DNA from: Alligator mississippiensis
Lineage: Eukaryota > Chordata > Crocodylia > Alligatoridae
Length of the DNA stretch: 64,000 nucleotides
Assembly: GCF_030867095.1 (NCBI RefSeq)
Contig: NC_081835.1
Span: 16,996,501 to 17,060,500, forward strand
Direction: 5' to 3'
Each line of letters starts with the position of its first letter. The first letter of the stretch is position 1. Of the stretch, positions 34,201 to 40,937 are shown one piece after another. The notes beneath the pieces are model-generated. The model saw only the letters and a program-made list of their open reading frames with translations. It was not told where the DNA came from and searched no databases. A program made the translations under genes and the position numbers.

Positions 34201-35931
34201 AAAATTTAGCAGCTACTTAGCTTGATCAGGCTTAACTTTCAGGGGATGCACCATCCTTGTGATGGTCTTTAATTGTTATGTCTCATACCCTGACTCTGAG
34301 TGTGTATAAGTCAATACATGAAAAAGCAAACAATTTCAGAATTTTTGAGTAGAGTGCTACAAGCTGCATCTCCATGTGGTTACACCCTGACCATGCAAAT
34401 TGTATACAACACACACTTAAATTCCATTTTTGATGCATCACATTTTTCCTAGTTGGGATCAAGAACATGACTGGTGAGACCTCCGTATATTTTCTGCACT
34501 GTACATCAACCACATGGGTCCCATCCTACAAGATAGTCTCAATCAGGGAAACCAGCTAACGCTTGGGATAAATGACTTCAGGCAAGCGAAGTACAGTGCC
34601 CCTCCTTATAACTTTCCCCAATAATGCCGTGATTTTTCTTTGATTCAGGATAAACCACTGGGGGATAGCTTTCTGTTTACTCTGATTTCAGTTCTTTTTA
34701 CTTAAGAAAAATATATCTGAAGCTATGTTGAATGCCTAATTATGCTCCAAAATCAATTCTAGCCAAGGAATAACCTGAGCTGAAGCTACTTTGCTGTGTT
34801 TAATAGAGATTGTGCAGTGGCAGAAAACTTGAGTATCCTGCAAGTCACTGTAAGGAGAAAGTTATCCTAATACTCTGCACATGCAGGTGAAATTTAAACC
34901 TCCCATCTAAAGGAAGAGATCACAAGCCTATACTCTGATAAGAAACAGCACATGAATCAGCCTATTGGTAACCTAGTCCTGGTTTATTGATGCTGTCTTC
35001 ATTTTTTTTCTGACCCAATCACTAAAGTTCCTCAGAGTTGAGCCTCTTCTTCTTTTCCCTTTCTGACCTTAAAATATGTTTTAAGCCATGGCAGGAGTAG
35101 CTGTTCCTCCACTGCCCCACTTCCACCGCTGAAGGGGAGCCAACCTTTGTCATAATAAAGGTGCTTTTTAGAATTCAATATAAATACCATTGCAGCTTAG
35201 TCTAATATTCATTACAAGGAACCAATTTCTATGCTCTACTTCCCATCTTATTGATCCTCTAAGATGAATAATTTTCATTTAGCCTTGCCCACCAAATCCT
35301 GACCATTAAGATAGTTAGGAAGTGGAATAAATACACTCTCTTTATACAGTAGGATAGATAATCTAGCTGAGACAGAAAGTTCCTGCATTTTAATGAAGAA
35401 AAATAAATCCCAACCCAGGATGAGCCAATTATTTTCAGCAATGCTATCCCAGGAATCTGGCTTCTGAATCTTATCCTATCTAGAAAGAAAGTCTTGTCCA
35501 GTAAAACAAACTCTCTAAATATCTCAGTTCTTGCCCTCCCACCAGCCAGTCCTTCTTCCTTTATATTAATGCACACTGACAGGATGCTGTTTCCTTTTAA
35601 CAGCATAACCTGCTAGACTGTTTTATTTCACAGGGGAGGTGTGTGGTCTATAGAGTTCTGTATTGTGGGAAGACTACATATGCATCTCATATAGCTCATA
35701 GACTTCTGACTGTACAGTCTAAAATACAGAAAGAAAAGAAAGCAGGCAAGAGACTTTCAAATACCTGGTTTCCACCCTCCCTCCCCTTGCTCTGTTTTAG
35801 GAGTCAGGTTTAGCTGTCTGATGCCTGACAATATTGATTGATTGATTGATTGATTTTGACTTACCTGCCTCACCTTGGCCAGCAACGATATACTCCAAGA
35901 AGACGATCAGCGTGATGCCTTTATACTGCAT
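952..35931 (-). CDS. Netrin-4-like secreted laminin-N-domain protein (5' part: exons 1-3 of a longer gene)
   Basis: Three minus-strand exons (35931-35865, 25946-25405, 1215-952) join in frame into the first 291 residues. Residues 1 to about 22 are a hydrophobic signal peptide; about 30-269 form a laminin N-terminal (LN) domain; from about 270 the first laminin-type EGF (LE) module begins ([10 protein letters not shown]). Diagnostic stretches are [12 protein letters not shown], the WW at 113-114, [18 protein letters not shown] and LKRQDCPCP, all closest to netrin-4 as I recall it rather than netrins 1/3/5 or laminin beta chains. Netrin-4 is a secreted basement-membrane protein that binds laminin gamma chains through its LN domain and limits laminin network assembly. 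Remaining LE modules and the C-terminal NTR domain would lie left of base 1. Position beside UROC1 argues for an NTN4 paralogue, not NTN4 itself (next to AMDHD1/HAL in human). No frameshift or stop is seen. Family call is firm; orthology is inferred. Confidence 0.9.
1216..2520. other. Netrin-like intron 2, 3' end: no recognised feature
   Basis: Ordinary intronic sequence. I see no coding exon, RNA gene or classifiable repeat here. Confidence 0.5.
2521..2815. repeat. Degenerate tandem repeat with 60-bp period
   Basis: The box yacattccc recurs at 2571, 2631, 2691, in altered form at 2751, then near 2803 (last interval about 52). Because 60 is a multiple of three, a plus-strand frame stays open and repeats a GxYIPLT-like peptide every 20 residues. 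No homologous protein is recognised; a decayed minisatellite is the simplest reading. Confidence 0.65.
3310..3450 (+). repeat. MIR-type SINE fragment
   Basis: The order 'acctggattctagtgccac', 'cctgggcaaggcatttgat', 'tgcctcag' and 'agctgtaaaatgggg' is that of the MIR core and tail. It is diverged and 5' truncated. Confidence 0.7.
3590..4115 (+). mobile_element. CR1 LINE 3' fragment
   Basis: It carries the C-terminal part of the CR1 reverse transcriptase region ('ggagtactgtgtccagtttt', later 'ttggaggtttttaagacctg') and the 'gggttggattagatg' tail. It is decayed, with no open frame of note, and is followed by CA-rich microsatellite sequence. Confidence 0.8.
4970..5115 (+). mobile_element. CR1 LINE 3' end fragment
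   Basis: The string from 'atctccatccctggaagttt' through 'gagttcccttccagcca' is a CR1 tail. It is short and 5' truncated. Confidence 0.75.
5640..6960. other. GC-rich segment of unknown origin, possibly an old retroelement
   Basis: Composition is clearly richer in GC and CpG than its flanks, with a T-run near 6400-6416. A plus-strand frame at 5941-6288 reads as a charged, helix-prone peptide (e.g. [15 protein letters not shown]) followed by a low-complexity Ser/Gly/Arg stretch, reminiscent of a gag or ORF1 start, but I cannot name a family. Splice-like signals flank 5792-5871 on both strands. No long intact gene. Confidence 0.35.
7195..7405 (+). repeat. MIR-type SINE fragment, interrupted
   Basis: MIR-like blocks 'gtctggggtttattcagtgc', 'gaccctggacaaatcactta' and 'taaagtggggat' occur in order, with about 60 extra bases between the second and third. 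Confidence 0.55.
7406..9338. other. Intronic sequence without recognised features
   Basis: AT-rich intron. No exon or clear repeat recognised. Confidence 0.45.
9339..9636. mobile_element. MITE-like palindromic element (copy 1)
   Basis: The ends are inverted copies of each other (ctgcttctacatgagacgct against agcgtcgcttgtaaacatgg). The interior is a series of hairpins built from 'actgcacagtag' and its complement. The same family recurs at 48553-48810 with matching internal order. Confidence 0.75.
9640..13530. other. Intronic sequence without recognised features
   Basis: Open frames of 65-115 codons occur on both strands but none gives a recognisable peptide or sits between convincing splice sites with conserved coding character. 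No classifiable repeat noticed. Confidence 0.4.
13534..13872. mobile_element. MITE-like element, 'ctctaattaaag' family (copy 1)
   Basis: The left end gggtgcctatacacgagcat is roughly inverted in the right end (ggagcacacgtatataaacg). The inside holds 'ctctaattaaag', 'aaagctcactgaacaagctt' and other small palindromes shared with 17830-18090. Confidence 0.55.
14286..14602. mobile_element. MITE-like element, 'gcatctaca...tgtagac' family
   Basis: Ends gggtgcatctacacattcat and catctcatgtagacacacgc are inverted. The interior consists of repeated 'gcttaatgcccat/gcattaag' hairpins. Confidence 0.65.
15100..17480 (+). pseudogene. Decayed Ty3/gypsy LTR retrotransposon (pol remnant)
   Basis: Broken plus-strand frames follow the gypsy pol order: reverse transcriptase pieces (FVDYRKLK near 15815; [14 protein letters not shown] from 16197), RNase H (LDTD near 16530, a degenerate [10 protein letters not shown] near 16810), then an integrase zinc-binding segment ([20 protein letters not shown] at 17305-17400). 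Many stops and frameshifts interrupt it; no LTRs were found. It ends inside the integrase. It cannot be active. Confidence 0.75.
17830..18180. mobile_element. MITE-like element, 'ctctaattaaag' family (copy 2), with an adjoining DNA-transposon end
   Basis: It shares with 13534-13872 the 'gattagagcggttccgggag', 'gctctaattaaagtgcc' and 'aaagctcattcgatgagctt' motifs. The segment ends in 'tttttcggtgcacccctact', a terminus-like sequence. Exact borders were not resolved. Confidence 0.45.
18702..19320 (+). pseudogene. CR1 ORF1 remnant with esterase-like domain
   Basis: Peptide pieces [20 protein letters not shown], then in another frame [20 protein letters not shown] and [15 protein letters not shown] correspond to the GDS-containing SGNH-type esterase domain of CR1 ORF1. 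At least two frame changes separate them. Confidence 0.75.
19640..20440 (+). pseudogene. CR1 ORF2 endonuclease-domain remnant
   Basis: [16 protein letters not shown] (from 19630), [29 protein letters not shown] and [12 protein letters not shown] match the order of the apurinic-type endonuclease, including the SDH box near the end. Several frameshifts. Confidence 0.8.
20588..20838. mobile_element. hAT-like non-autonomous element nested in CR1
   Basis: A 251-bp GC-rich insert has imperfect terminal inverted repeats (cagggccatccctagg against cagagacgacccaagc) and a perfect 8-bp target-site duplication acctgcag (20580-20587 and 20839-20846). It interrupts the CR1 ORF2 between endonuclease and reverse transcriptase. 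It encodes nothing recognisable. Confidence 0.8.
20880..22800 (+). pseudogene. CR1 ORF2 reverse-transcriptase remnant
   Basis: [20 protein letters not shown] and [20 protein letters not shown] at 21270-21410 and [14 protein letters not shown] at 21552 are reverse-transcriptase blocks. The frame is cut by a foreign insertion at about 21733-22088; after it 'ttcaacatatttattaatgg' and the fingers/thumb remnants follow. The catalytic FADD-like box survives as 'tttgcagatgacacaaaact' near 22170. Confidence 0.85.
21733..22088. mobile_element. Insertion inside the CR1 reverse transcriptase, unclassified
   Basis: The CR1 frame is lost after 'tttgagtggagtccca' and resumes at 'gtctgtcctgggcctggtac'. The inserted DNA ends in 'ccgtttcgcacagtcctact', resembling a DNA-transposon terminus, and carries runs of 'gtttcaaatcaaaatgaaat'. 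No matching left terminus or clear duplication was found; borders are approximate. Confidence 0.55.
23300..23410. mobile_element. Mini hAT-like palindrome nested in the CR1 3' UTR
   Basis: A 111-bp insert has long inverted termini (cagcgttccctctaagctgt and acagcttagaggaaacactg). Flanking 8-mers atggtggg and actgtggg agree at 6 of 8, compatible with an aged hAT duplication. The inside is also palindromic around 'gcaggcatg'. Confidence 0.7.
23701..24985. other. Intronic sequence without recognised features
   Basis: No exon or clear repeat. A minus-strand open frame at 24112-24333 gives no known peptide. Confidence 0.4.
24990..25150 (+). repeat. MIR-type SINE fragment
   Basis: 'gttttgtggttaaggcagaa', 'aaacctggattttgttccta', 'ttgtgtgacta' and 'tacctcagtttctccagctg' followed by 'caaaatgg' lie in MIR order, just 3' of exon 2 of the netrin-like gene on the opposite strand. 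Confidence 0.65.
25405..25946 (-). CDS. Netrin-4-like exon 2: most of the laminin N-terminal (LN) domain
   Basis: The exon is bounded by a polypyrimidine tract with cag acceptor and a gtaagt donor; 542 nt give 180 whole codons, residues 24-203. It carries the LN hallmarks: cysteine pairs at the N end (CDGHAC, CGQN, CFY, CTKC), the WWQSA core at 113-117, hydrophobic strands [14 protein letters not shown], the [11 protein letters not shown] strand, and two N-glycosylation sequons (NST near 59, NCT near 171). The segment between CFY and CTKC (residues about 67-84) seems a few residues longer than in human NTN4 as remembered. The exon is fully open with no disruption. Confidence 0.95.
26285..26950 (-). 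mobile_element. Old CR1 fragment split by a hAT-like insertion
   Basis: Outer parts 26285-26369 and 26715-26950 read, in reverse complement, as a CR1 3' segment ('tggacattccactgtctctc', 'attcagaacgttcttcctaa' on the plus strand). The two halves join naturally once the insert at 26370-26714 is removed. Confidence 0.7.
26370..26714. mobile_element. hAT (Charlie-like) non-autonomous element
   Basis: The 345-bp insert starts caatggttctcaacc and ends ggttgagaatcagcg, the typical inverted 'ggttctcaacc' termini of hAT-Charlie-type elements. Flanking gtctaact / gtctaatc is an 8-bp duplication with two mismatches. The centre is AT-rich. Confidence 0.8.
26951..28870. other. Netrin-like intron 1: no recognised gene
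   Basis: Plain intronic sequence. The stretch near 27210-27280 resembles a common old reptile repeat ('ggcctgatttccaaatgtgt'). Nothing else is supported. Confidence 0.4.
28883..29215. mobile_element. Possible hAT-like element, left terminus only
   Basis: It begins with 'gcaggggtgtcaaatatatg', a terminus common in hAT-type elements. A matching right terminus was not found, so the extent is a guess. Confidence 0.35.
29720..29880 (+). repeat. tRNA-derived SINE-like fragment
   Basis: 'tagcccagtggcaagaacat' and 'ttgcccagaaggtgccaggc' followed by a 'ttaaattcacattttcctgg' box resemble the A and B box region of tRNA-derived SINEs. Similar degraded pieces occur near 29520 and 30170-30290. Confidence 0.4.
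30559..31030. mobile_element. MITE-like element, 'gcatctaca...tagatgtgcc' family, with a GC-rich centre
   Basis: Ends gggtgcatctacatgtg and cacatagatgtgccca are inverted copies. The centre (about 30650-30850) is GC-richer and includes duplicated 'ggctggc' stretches, possibly another insertion. Confidence 0.6.
31615..32215. promoter_or_regulatory. Candidate conserved non-coding element / enhancer in netrin-like intron 1
   Basis: Six hundred bases have no sign of repeats and unusually even, information-rich composition, with many TAAT-type and related motifs (gattaacttt, cattacac, gaataattcatc, aaagccttattaaat, ccctcattag) and a ttatttatttatttag run. Frames are short on both strands with no known peptide. 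The texture is that of vertebrate conserved enhancers, but conservation itself cannot be tested here. Confidence 0.4.
32800..35830. other. Netrin-like intron 1, 5' part: no recognised gene
   Basis: Mostly AT-rich intron. Around 33240-33320 there is a 'cctgattttcagaggtactg' stretch typical of old dispersed reptile repeats, and 33715-33745 is a (TTTTA)n run. No exon was found. Confidence 0.45.
35833..35857. repeat. (ATTG)n tetranucleotide microsatellite next to the exon 1 donor
   Basis: About six tandem attg units end some 8 bases from the netrin-like exon 1 splice site on the intron side. Confidence 0.9.
35865..35931 (-). CDS. Netrin-4-like exon 1: start codon and signal peptide
   Basis: The ATG at 35931-35929 opens a 22-codon stretch with a hydrophobic core ([13 protein letters not shown]) followed by QGEA, a typical signal peptide. 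The exon ends with a lone G before a consensus donor, gtaagt. This phase-1 end pairs exactly with exon 2, which begins AT, giving Asp23. I chose this exon because it is the only minus-strand ATG plus signal peptide plus correct phase just below the CpG-rich block. A (CAAT)n microsatellite starts about 8 bases into the intron. The transcription start and 5' UTR were not determined. Confidence 0.8.
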
Positions 35932-36389
35932 GGCTGTCAGGCAAACAAATCACCCCTGTCCTCAAGGTGCAAGGAGAATATCATGCATCTACAGGTCCGA
36001 TGCCTGCATAGCTGCTGTTTCTTGCCTTCTTTCTCACCTTCTTCTTAGGGCAAGAGCAGCGGCTGGTGCCTCATGCTTCTGATCAGGTTGGGGAGGCTTT
36101 TTGGCTGCTTGCTTTTGTTTAAAAAAAAAAAAAAAATCCAGACCCCTTTCCTGGTCTCTGCTGGCTCCAGGGTGGGAGTCACTCGCCCATCGCTTCCCGG
36201 GAAGTAAGTGGCGTTTCCCCCTTTAGGAGGTGAAGCTCACATCTCTGGCCCAGCTTCTCCTCTCTGCCCCGTGCTGGGGCTGGATGCTCTTGTTTTAAAA
36301 AGAAACTTTCCCTTGCACTTTGTTCGGGGAGGGGGGGCTTGTTCCCCCCTTGCCCTTATCTCCCCCCTTCCCCAGGTCTTCCCCCCTCT

Positions 36390-37080
36390 CCCTCTGTCTG
36401 CTGCTAGTGGGGGCGGATCAGGGACCCACCCCGCACAGCCCAGCCCCGCAGGCTCCTGCTCCACTCCGCGCTGGCCGGCCCGGGGGTCCTCGCCCGGCTC
36501 AGCGCACCGGGTGCAGCGGAGCCACTCGCTGCGTCCTGGGCACGAAGCGCCGGGACCAGGGAGGGGCTTGGGGCGTGGGGTGGGATTGGGGGGAGCCTGG
36601 AGGGCCCCCCCTCCTGCCCGCAGTGCAAGGGGGGGGGCAGCGCCCTCCTTCCCTGCCAGGGCTGGGGGCTCTGCAGCTGCTGGGGTGTCCTACTCCCCCC
36701 GCCCTGCCAGCGGCTGGCACATCCCCTGTGCTCGCTCCCTCCAGTCTGGCTGCCCAGATTATGACATGTGATCATTCCCCTGCCCTTTATTTTTTTTAAA
36801 GTGGGGGGTAGTTTGCACCCCTGGCAGCTGGGCTCGGGGCTGCAGAGGCACGTGGGGCTCGCCAGGCGCTCCCCTCTCTGCCCCTGGAGCCAGGGGGCTG
36901 CCGGCCGGGCTGGGGCAGGCTGCGCAATTGCAGTCCTGGCCCTTTAAGTTAAATGCCCGGCGCCGCCGCCCGGAGCAGGTTGTCTGCAGCGCCCTCTGTC
37001 GGCCCGCGGGGAAACGGCGCCTGCCGCCGGCAGGGCACGGCTCGGACCTGCCGGCTGGGAGGCTTTGCAGCAGAGGGCAG
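36390..37080 (-). promoter_or_regulatory. CpG-rich block, likely promoter of the netrin-4-like gene
   Basis: This is one of the few stretches with frequent CpG (clusters near 36470-36560 and 36955-37050) in an otherwise CpG-poor window. It begins about 460 bases upstream of the netrin-like start codon on the minus strand. It also contains G/C runs such as the one near 36625. Several long open frames on both strands here are composition artefacts with no recognisable peptide. A bidirectional role toward UROC1, 3.7 kb away, is possible but not shown. Confidence 0.6.
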
Positions 37081-37089
37081 GGCAGATTT

Positions 37090-37250
37090 GCACCTTCTAG
37101 ACTAACCGGAGAAAATTAGGGCTGGAAGGGACCTCGCATCTAGTCCACCCCCCCTTGTTCAAAGCAGGGCCTGCTCCAGTGAGGTCATCCCATCCAAGGC
37201 TTTGTCTGGCTCTTAAAAACCTCCAAGGATGGAGATTCCCTATGTTTTAG
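37090..37250 (-). mobile_element. CR1 LINE 3' end fragment
   Basis: The plus-strand text 'ttagggctggaagggacctc', 'tctagtccaccc' and 'cctccaaggatggagattcc' is the reverse complement of a CR1 3' end. Short and 5' truncated. Confidence 0.85.
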
Positions 37251-37267
37251 GCTGTGAAAATAGAAAA

Positions 37268-37524
37268 CGTGCATTCATTGCGTATATTCAAAAGTGGTTT
37301 GCATACTAAAGGTGTTCACAGGTTCCAGTTAAGTTGTGAGAGGCTGTATCGATCCACTCAGGGGAGAAATATGCCTAACGGTGTTGCTTAGAATCAGAGG
37401 AGAGAATATATGAACTGGCACGTTCTTCCTCCTCTTACTCAGGGAATTTGCCCTTCTCTTCCTGTGAATCACACGTGCGTAGGCCTCTGACAAGAACAAA
37501 TGATGCTGACCCTCTGTGATTCAG
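37268..37524 (+). repeat. Duplicated block, copy A (matches 43132-43388)
   Basis: About 255 bases align to 43132-43388 in direct orientation at roughly 85-90% identity by eye, with a central stretch of some 75 identical bases around 37390-37462 ('aatcagaggagagaatatat' onward). It lies between the two genes' start sites. I do not recognise the family. Confidence 0.8.
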
Positions 37525-37535
37525 AAAGCCATCGC

Positions 37536-37832
37536 CAGTGCCATAGGAGGGGGGTGGGGTAGGGTGGGGTGGGGGGTGAGCAGGGAGACTGCCCCGGGTG
37601 CCAAAGCGAAGGGGTGCCAACAGGTGCTGCCCAGCCAGGGAAGGGCACAGGATGGAGCCATGAGTGACTTGTTGGAGGCGGCGCAGGGATGGGAGGAAGG
37701 TGGCTCGCAGCACTGTGTGCACTCCCAGGCAAGCATGGGGGGACGTGCGCCCCCCAGATCTGTGCACAGGGCGAGGGTGAGCTGCCACTGGGGGCTTTGC
37801 CCCAGGTGCCAAATTTCCTTGCCATGGCCCTG
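37536..37832. mobile_element. hAT-like non-autonomous element, same family as 20588-20838
   Basis: Termini cagtgccataggagg and, inverted, cagggccatggcaagg agree at about 12 of 16 bases. The interior repeats 'gccccgggtgcca' and contains a G-rich run at 37546-37577. The flanking 8-mers do not match well, so the borders are tentative. Confidence 0.5.
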
Positions 37833-39290
37833 GCTGTCATGTATTACATTAATAACTCCAGGAAGTGTTCCCCATGGCAAATGCCCCATGTGTTTAGAAT
37901 AAGACACCTCCAGCTTTCTGGTGAAAAGAGACTTGCCTTGAAGATCAAGGAGATGGCACAAACTTTCCTGAGTTGGAGCTTGCTTCATCAGATGCTGTGA
38001 AAGGAGGGGCAGAAAGCTGAGTGCAAGAAGGAGGTGGGCATTTGAATACAAAAGACAAGGAATGGGGGAGAGAGAGATAGGAGGGGAAAGGGGGCAGTGC
38101 TGGGAGAGGCAAGCAAACAAGGGGTAACCCCCTAGAAACACAAGTAATGTGTTATGAATCCCTGGTCCCTGTATAAACCATGCTTAACACAACCAGTCTG
38201 TCGGCAATTTCTTGTTCTGCAATTTCTCCTATTCAGATCCATTTTGAAAAGCTTGCTGTCCAATAAAGCCACCATCCCAGGACATAGTATCCTGAGAGGT
38301 TAAAGTGTTCTGCCACCAGCATGCATCTCTTTCTGCAGCTGGAAAGTTTGGTTTAAAAGGGGCTTTAAAATCAAAGTGCAGCCAGCTTGGGAGCCCAGCC
38401 AGGTGATCCCTTTCTTTTCCTGAGTAGAGGCAACTCAGGCTGCAAAGGGACCTGTGGGCTCCCAGGAGTCTGCAACAAGATGATGTTGCAGCATGCCCAC
38501 TCTGCTTTGCACCAGGCACAAACTGAGGCAGCCCTTACCCCGAAGAGCCTATAAGCTCCAGGCCCCTTCCTGCAGTAGGTGCCTGGTAGCACAGGGCTCT
38601 GCTGACCTCACTGCGACTCTGCGTTGGTAACTGGAAGTCTTACTATGACTCTCATTGCTCTTTAAGGCTTCATTGGACAAACCAAGGCATGAATGACTCT
38701 TCTTGGATGACTGTTTTTGCCTAGCCTTCTCTCCCGATGGGCCTGGCTCTGACCTCTCTTACTTCAGCTTTACACCTGTGCAGCTGGATCAGCGTCTGCA
38801 GAGATATTCTTGATTTTAAACGGAGGTGAAACTAAAGCCCCTTCAATGAGAATGGAAGCGTGGCATAAGCCACTTGTGCTTCAGCATTTGCAAGACTAGG
38901 GCCGAAAGCAGAAAAACAAGATGGGTCACACCAGACAGCTGACAGGAGGAAGTAAATTGTATATGCCACGTATGTGTGCGTACAGAGGATTTTCCTCTCC
39001 TGATCCTTACCTGCCACTTGTCTTGTTTCTAATAAAGAAAACTTAATAAATACTTGTAGATGAAGAGGGAGACAAAGTGTTGTCTTGTTTCTGTTTTTCA
39101 TGCTTATTTTAAAACCATTCCAGTATTGCATAATCCTTATGCAACATGCTGCTGTCCTGCTGTTATAAGCCATGTTAAAGACTGTCCTCGGGCCAAACTC
39201 TGCAGAGTGTACAAGTCCTATGGGATTCGGGGCATCCTCAACTCCAATTCTGTGTCTTCTGTGCAAGCTGAGGTTATGTAACACTCCTGT
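37833..39290. other. Intergenic sequence without recognised genes
   Basis: Open frames exist on both strands but show no known peptide, and no clear repeat is identified. Confidence 0.4.
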
Positions 39291-39299
39291 CCTGAAGCT

Positions 39300-39660
39300 C
39301 TGCACCTTTGAGAAAGGGATGCCAGGTTTGGGGTGAGGAAAGAAATTTCCTGCAAGGTCAGATTGGCAATTGTGGGGTTTGTTTCTTTTTTGCCTGTAGC
39401 ATGGGGTATGGGCCTCTTTCTTGGACCTATCTTAACCTAACCTATAACCTAAATTGATGTTAATCTAACACATTCCCTGCCCTTGTACCCCATTGGTAGT
39501 GCCGTGGTCTCCCTGTCCTTTACCTGTGGCACACTGTAGATTTTTCTCTCTCTTATTTTATATTCACAGGGCATTTTGTGTCTGTGGTGTGCTAGGGGCA
39601 TTGGAACGGATGATCTTCTGGAATCCTTGGGCTAAATGCCCTGGGAAGGCCCTTGCGGGT
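39300..39660 (+). mobile_element. CR1 3' UTR fragment
   Basis: 'ggaaagaaatttcctgcaag', 'gtcagattggcaattgtggg' and 'gcctgtagcatggggtatgg' parallel the 3' UTR of the CR1 copy at 23240-23460; diverged. Confidence 0.6.
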
Positions 39661-40559
39661 TTATGTTGCTAGTTTCTTTTAAATTCCATAAATGTTTAAA
39701 GTAATTTCTATAGAATTGCATTACATTTCTTTACAATCCAGTAGACTTCCCTCTTATTTCATCACATAGGCCTTTCTAAAAAAGTAAATTTATTGGATTT
39801 AGATATAGAGAAGTTTCCATGTCACATTACTGTTACATCCTCCCTCTCCTCAGATTATGGACTCAGTAACAGAGTCCAAATGCAGATTTCTCCCAATTGA
39901 CTTCAGCAGCCTTATGTTTCTTTCAGAACAAGTGAGAAAATCCCCTGGACCCTGACTGTGGCACCATGTATCTATCAAGGATTGAAAAACTCCTACATAA
40001 TTTACGCAGAGGCTCAAACTTGAGATTAAAGTTCATGTTGCAACCTAAGTGGAATGTCAAGGTCAGCATATTTATTTGCTTCTACTGTCTGAATGGGAGG
40101 AACCTAAGACATTTTGGTTGCTGTTAATCACAGTGGACTAAAGCCATTAATGTGTGGAGGCTTTTTTTTTCCCCTGCTCTTGCATAGTAGAGCAAACTGA
40201 TGCCAGTATTTAACAAACGGGTATACTCTCAGTGTAAATCAGATAGCATGCCAGTACATGTAGTAACAAGCATGTATTTGGGGTGCTATTCTTACCATTA
40301 TCCTTGGCAACAGTTCCTGTTGGAAAGGGAAGATGGTTAGGATTGAGGTATGGTGCCTATCTGAATGTTAAAGAGAGAGCTCCTGTGTTCAGGTATTACC
40401 TCCTGGAACTGCAAAAGGCAGAGCTTGCAATCATTATTCATGCAAGACTCCTACACAAGTCTTGGGCCCCAGGTGACACTGAAGGTAATAGGAAGTTGGG
40501 GTGTGAAAGTAATGGAGGTCTGAGCCCAATATTTCAGCCCAGAGGCAGCTGAAAAAGCA

Positions 40560-40811
40560 TCCAGAGAATAAACAGCACAACTGTGAATGATTCATCTCCA
40601 GGGGGGATGGAAGAGCCAATGGGATAGCCCAGCGCGAGGAGGTGTGTCACCTGTCCTGTCTGTGCTCACAGCCAGGCAGGCCTGTTTGCAGAAGCCAGCG
40701 GGCGGGTTTTTTCATTGGAGATCATCTCAGAGCTGCTGCTGTTCCCAAGTACTGCTTCCTCCTCACTCTCCTGAACCCACTTTTCTTCCATCTCTTGTCT
40801 CCCCAGCAGAT
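40560..40811 (+). promoter_or_regulatory. UROC1: Proximal upstream region / 5' UTR of UROC1
   Basis: The 250 bases before the start codon contain an inverted CCAAT-type motif context (gagccaatggga near 40611-40622), a palindrome-like tgaatgattcat near 40583 and moderately GC-rich sequence without recognised repeats. No TATA box is evident close to the start codon. Role inferred from position only. Confidence 0.4.
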
Positions 40812-40937
40812 ATGTCCAGCCTGAAGGAAATCTGCAGTGGCCTCCCGCTGCACCCCATGCCTGAAAACAGAGGTCGAAAGAGAGAAATTCCACACGCGCC
40901 TGTGAGGACCCCCAACCTCACCGCTCAGGAGGAGAAG
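40812..40937 (+). CDS. UROC1: UROC1 exon 1 (residues 1-42)
   Basis: The ATG sits in cagatATGtcc and opens [15 protein letters not shown], the usual vertebrate UROC1 beginning; the exon ends QEEK before donor gtaatg, phase 0. This donor is weaker than the others in the gene. The reading frame continues open upstream without a matching peptide, so the family N-terminus decides the start. Confidence 0.93.

Noticed and set aside
952..35931. Laminin beta/gamma chain as identity of the minus-strand gene
   Set aside because: LN plus LE also occurs in laminins, but the specific peptides ([35 protein letters not shown]) follow netrin-4 most closely. The downstream exons needed to prove an NTR domain are outside the window, so this stays a strong inference.
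36208..36799. Long open frames (up to 187 codons) in the CpG-rich block on both strands
   Set aside because: Overlapping frames on both strands with Pro/Ala/Gly/Arg-rich low-complexity peptides are expected from GC composition; no known domain, and the block sits where a promoter is expected.
37521..38141. 206-codon minus-strand open frame
   Set aside because: It runs across a tentative hAT-like element and plain intergenic DNA, has competing frames on the other strand and shows no recognisable protein.
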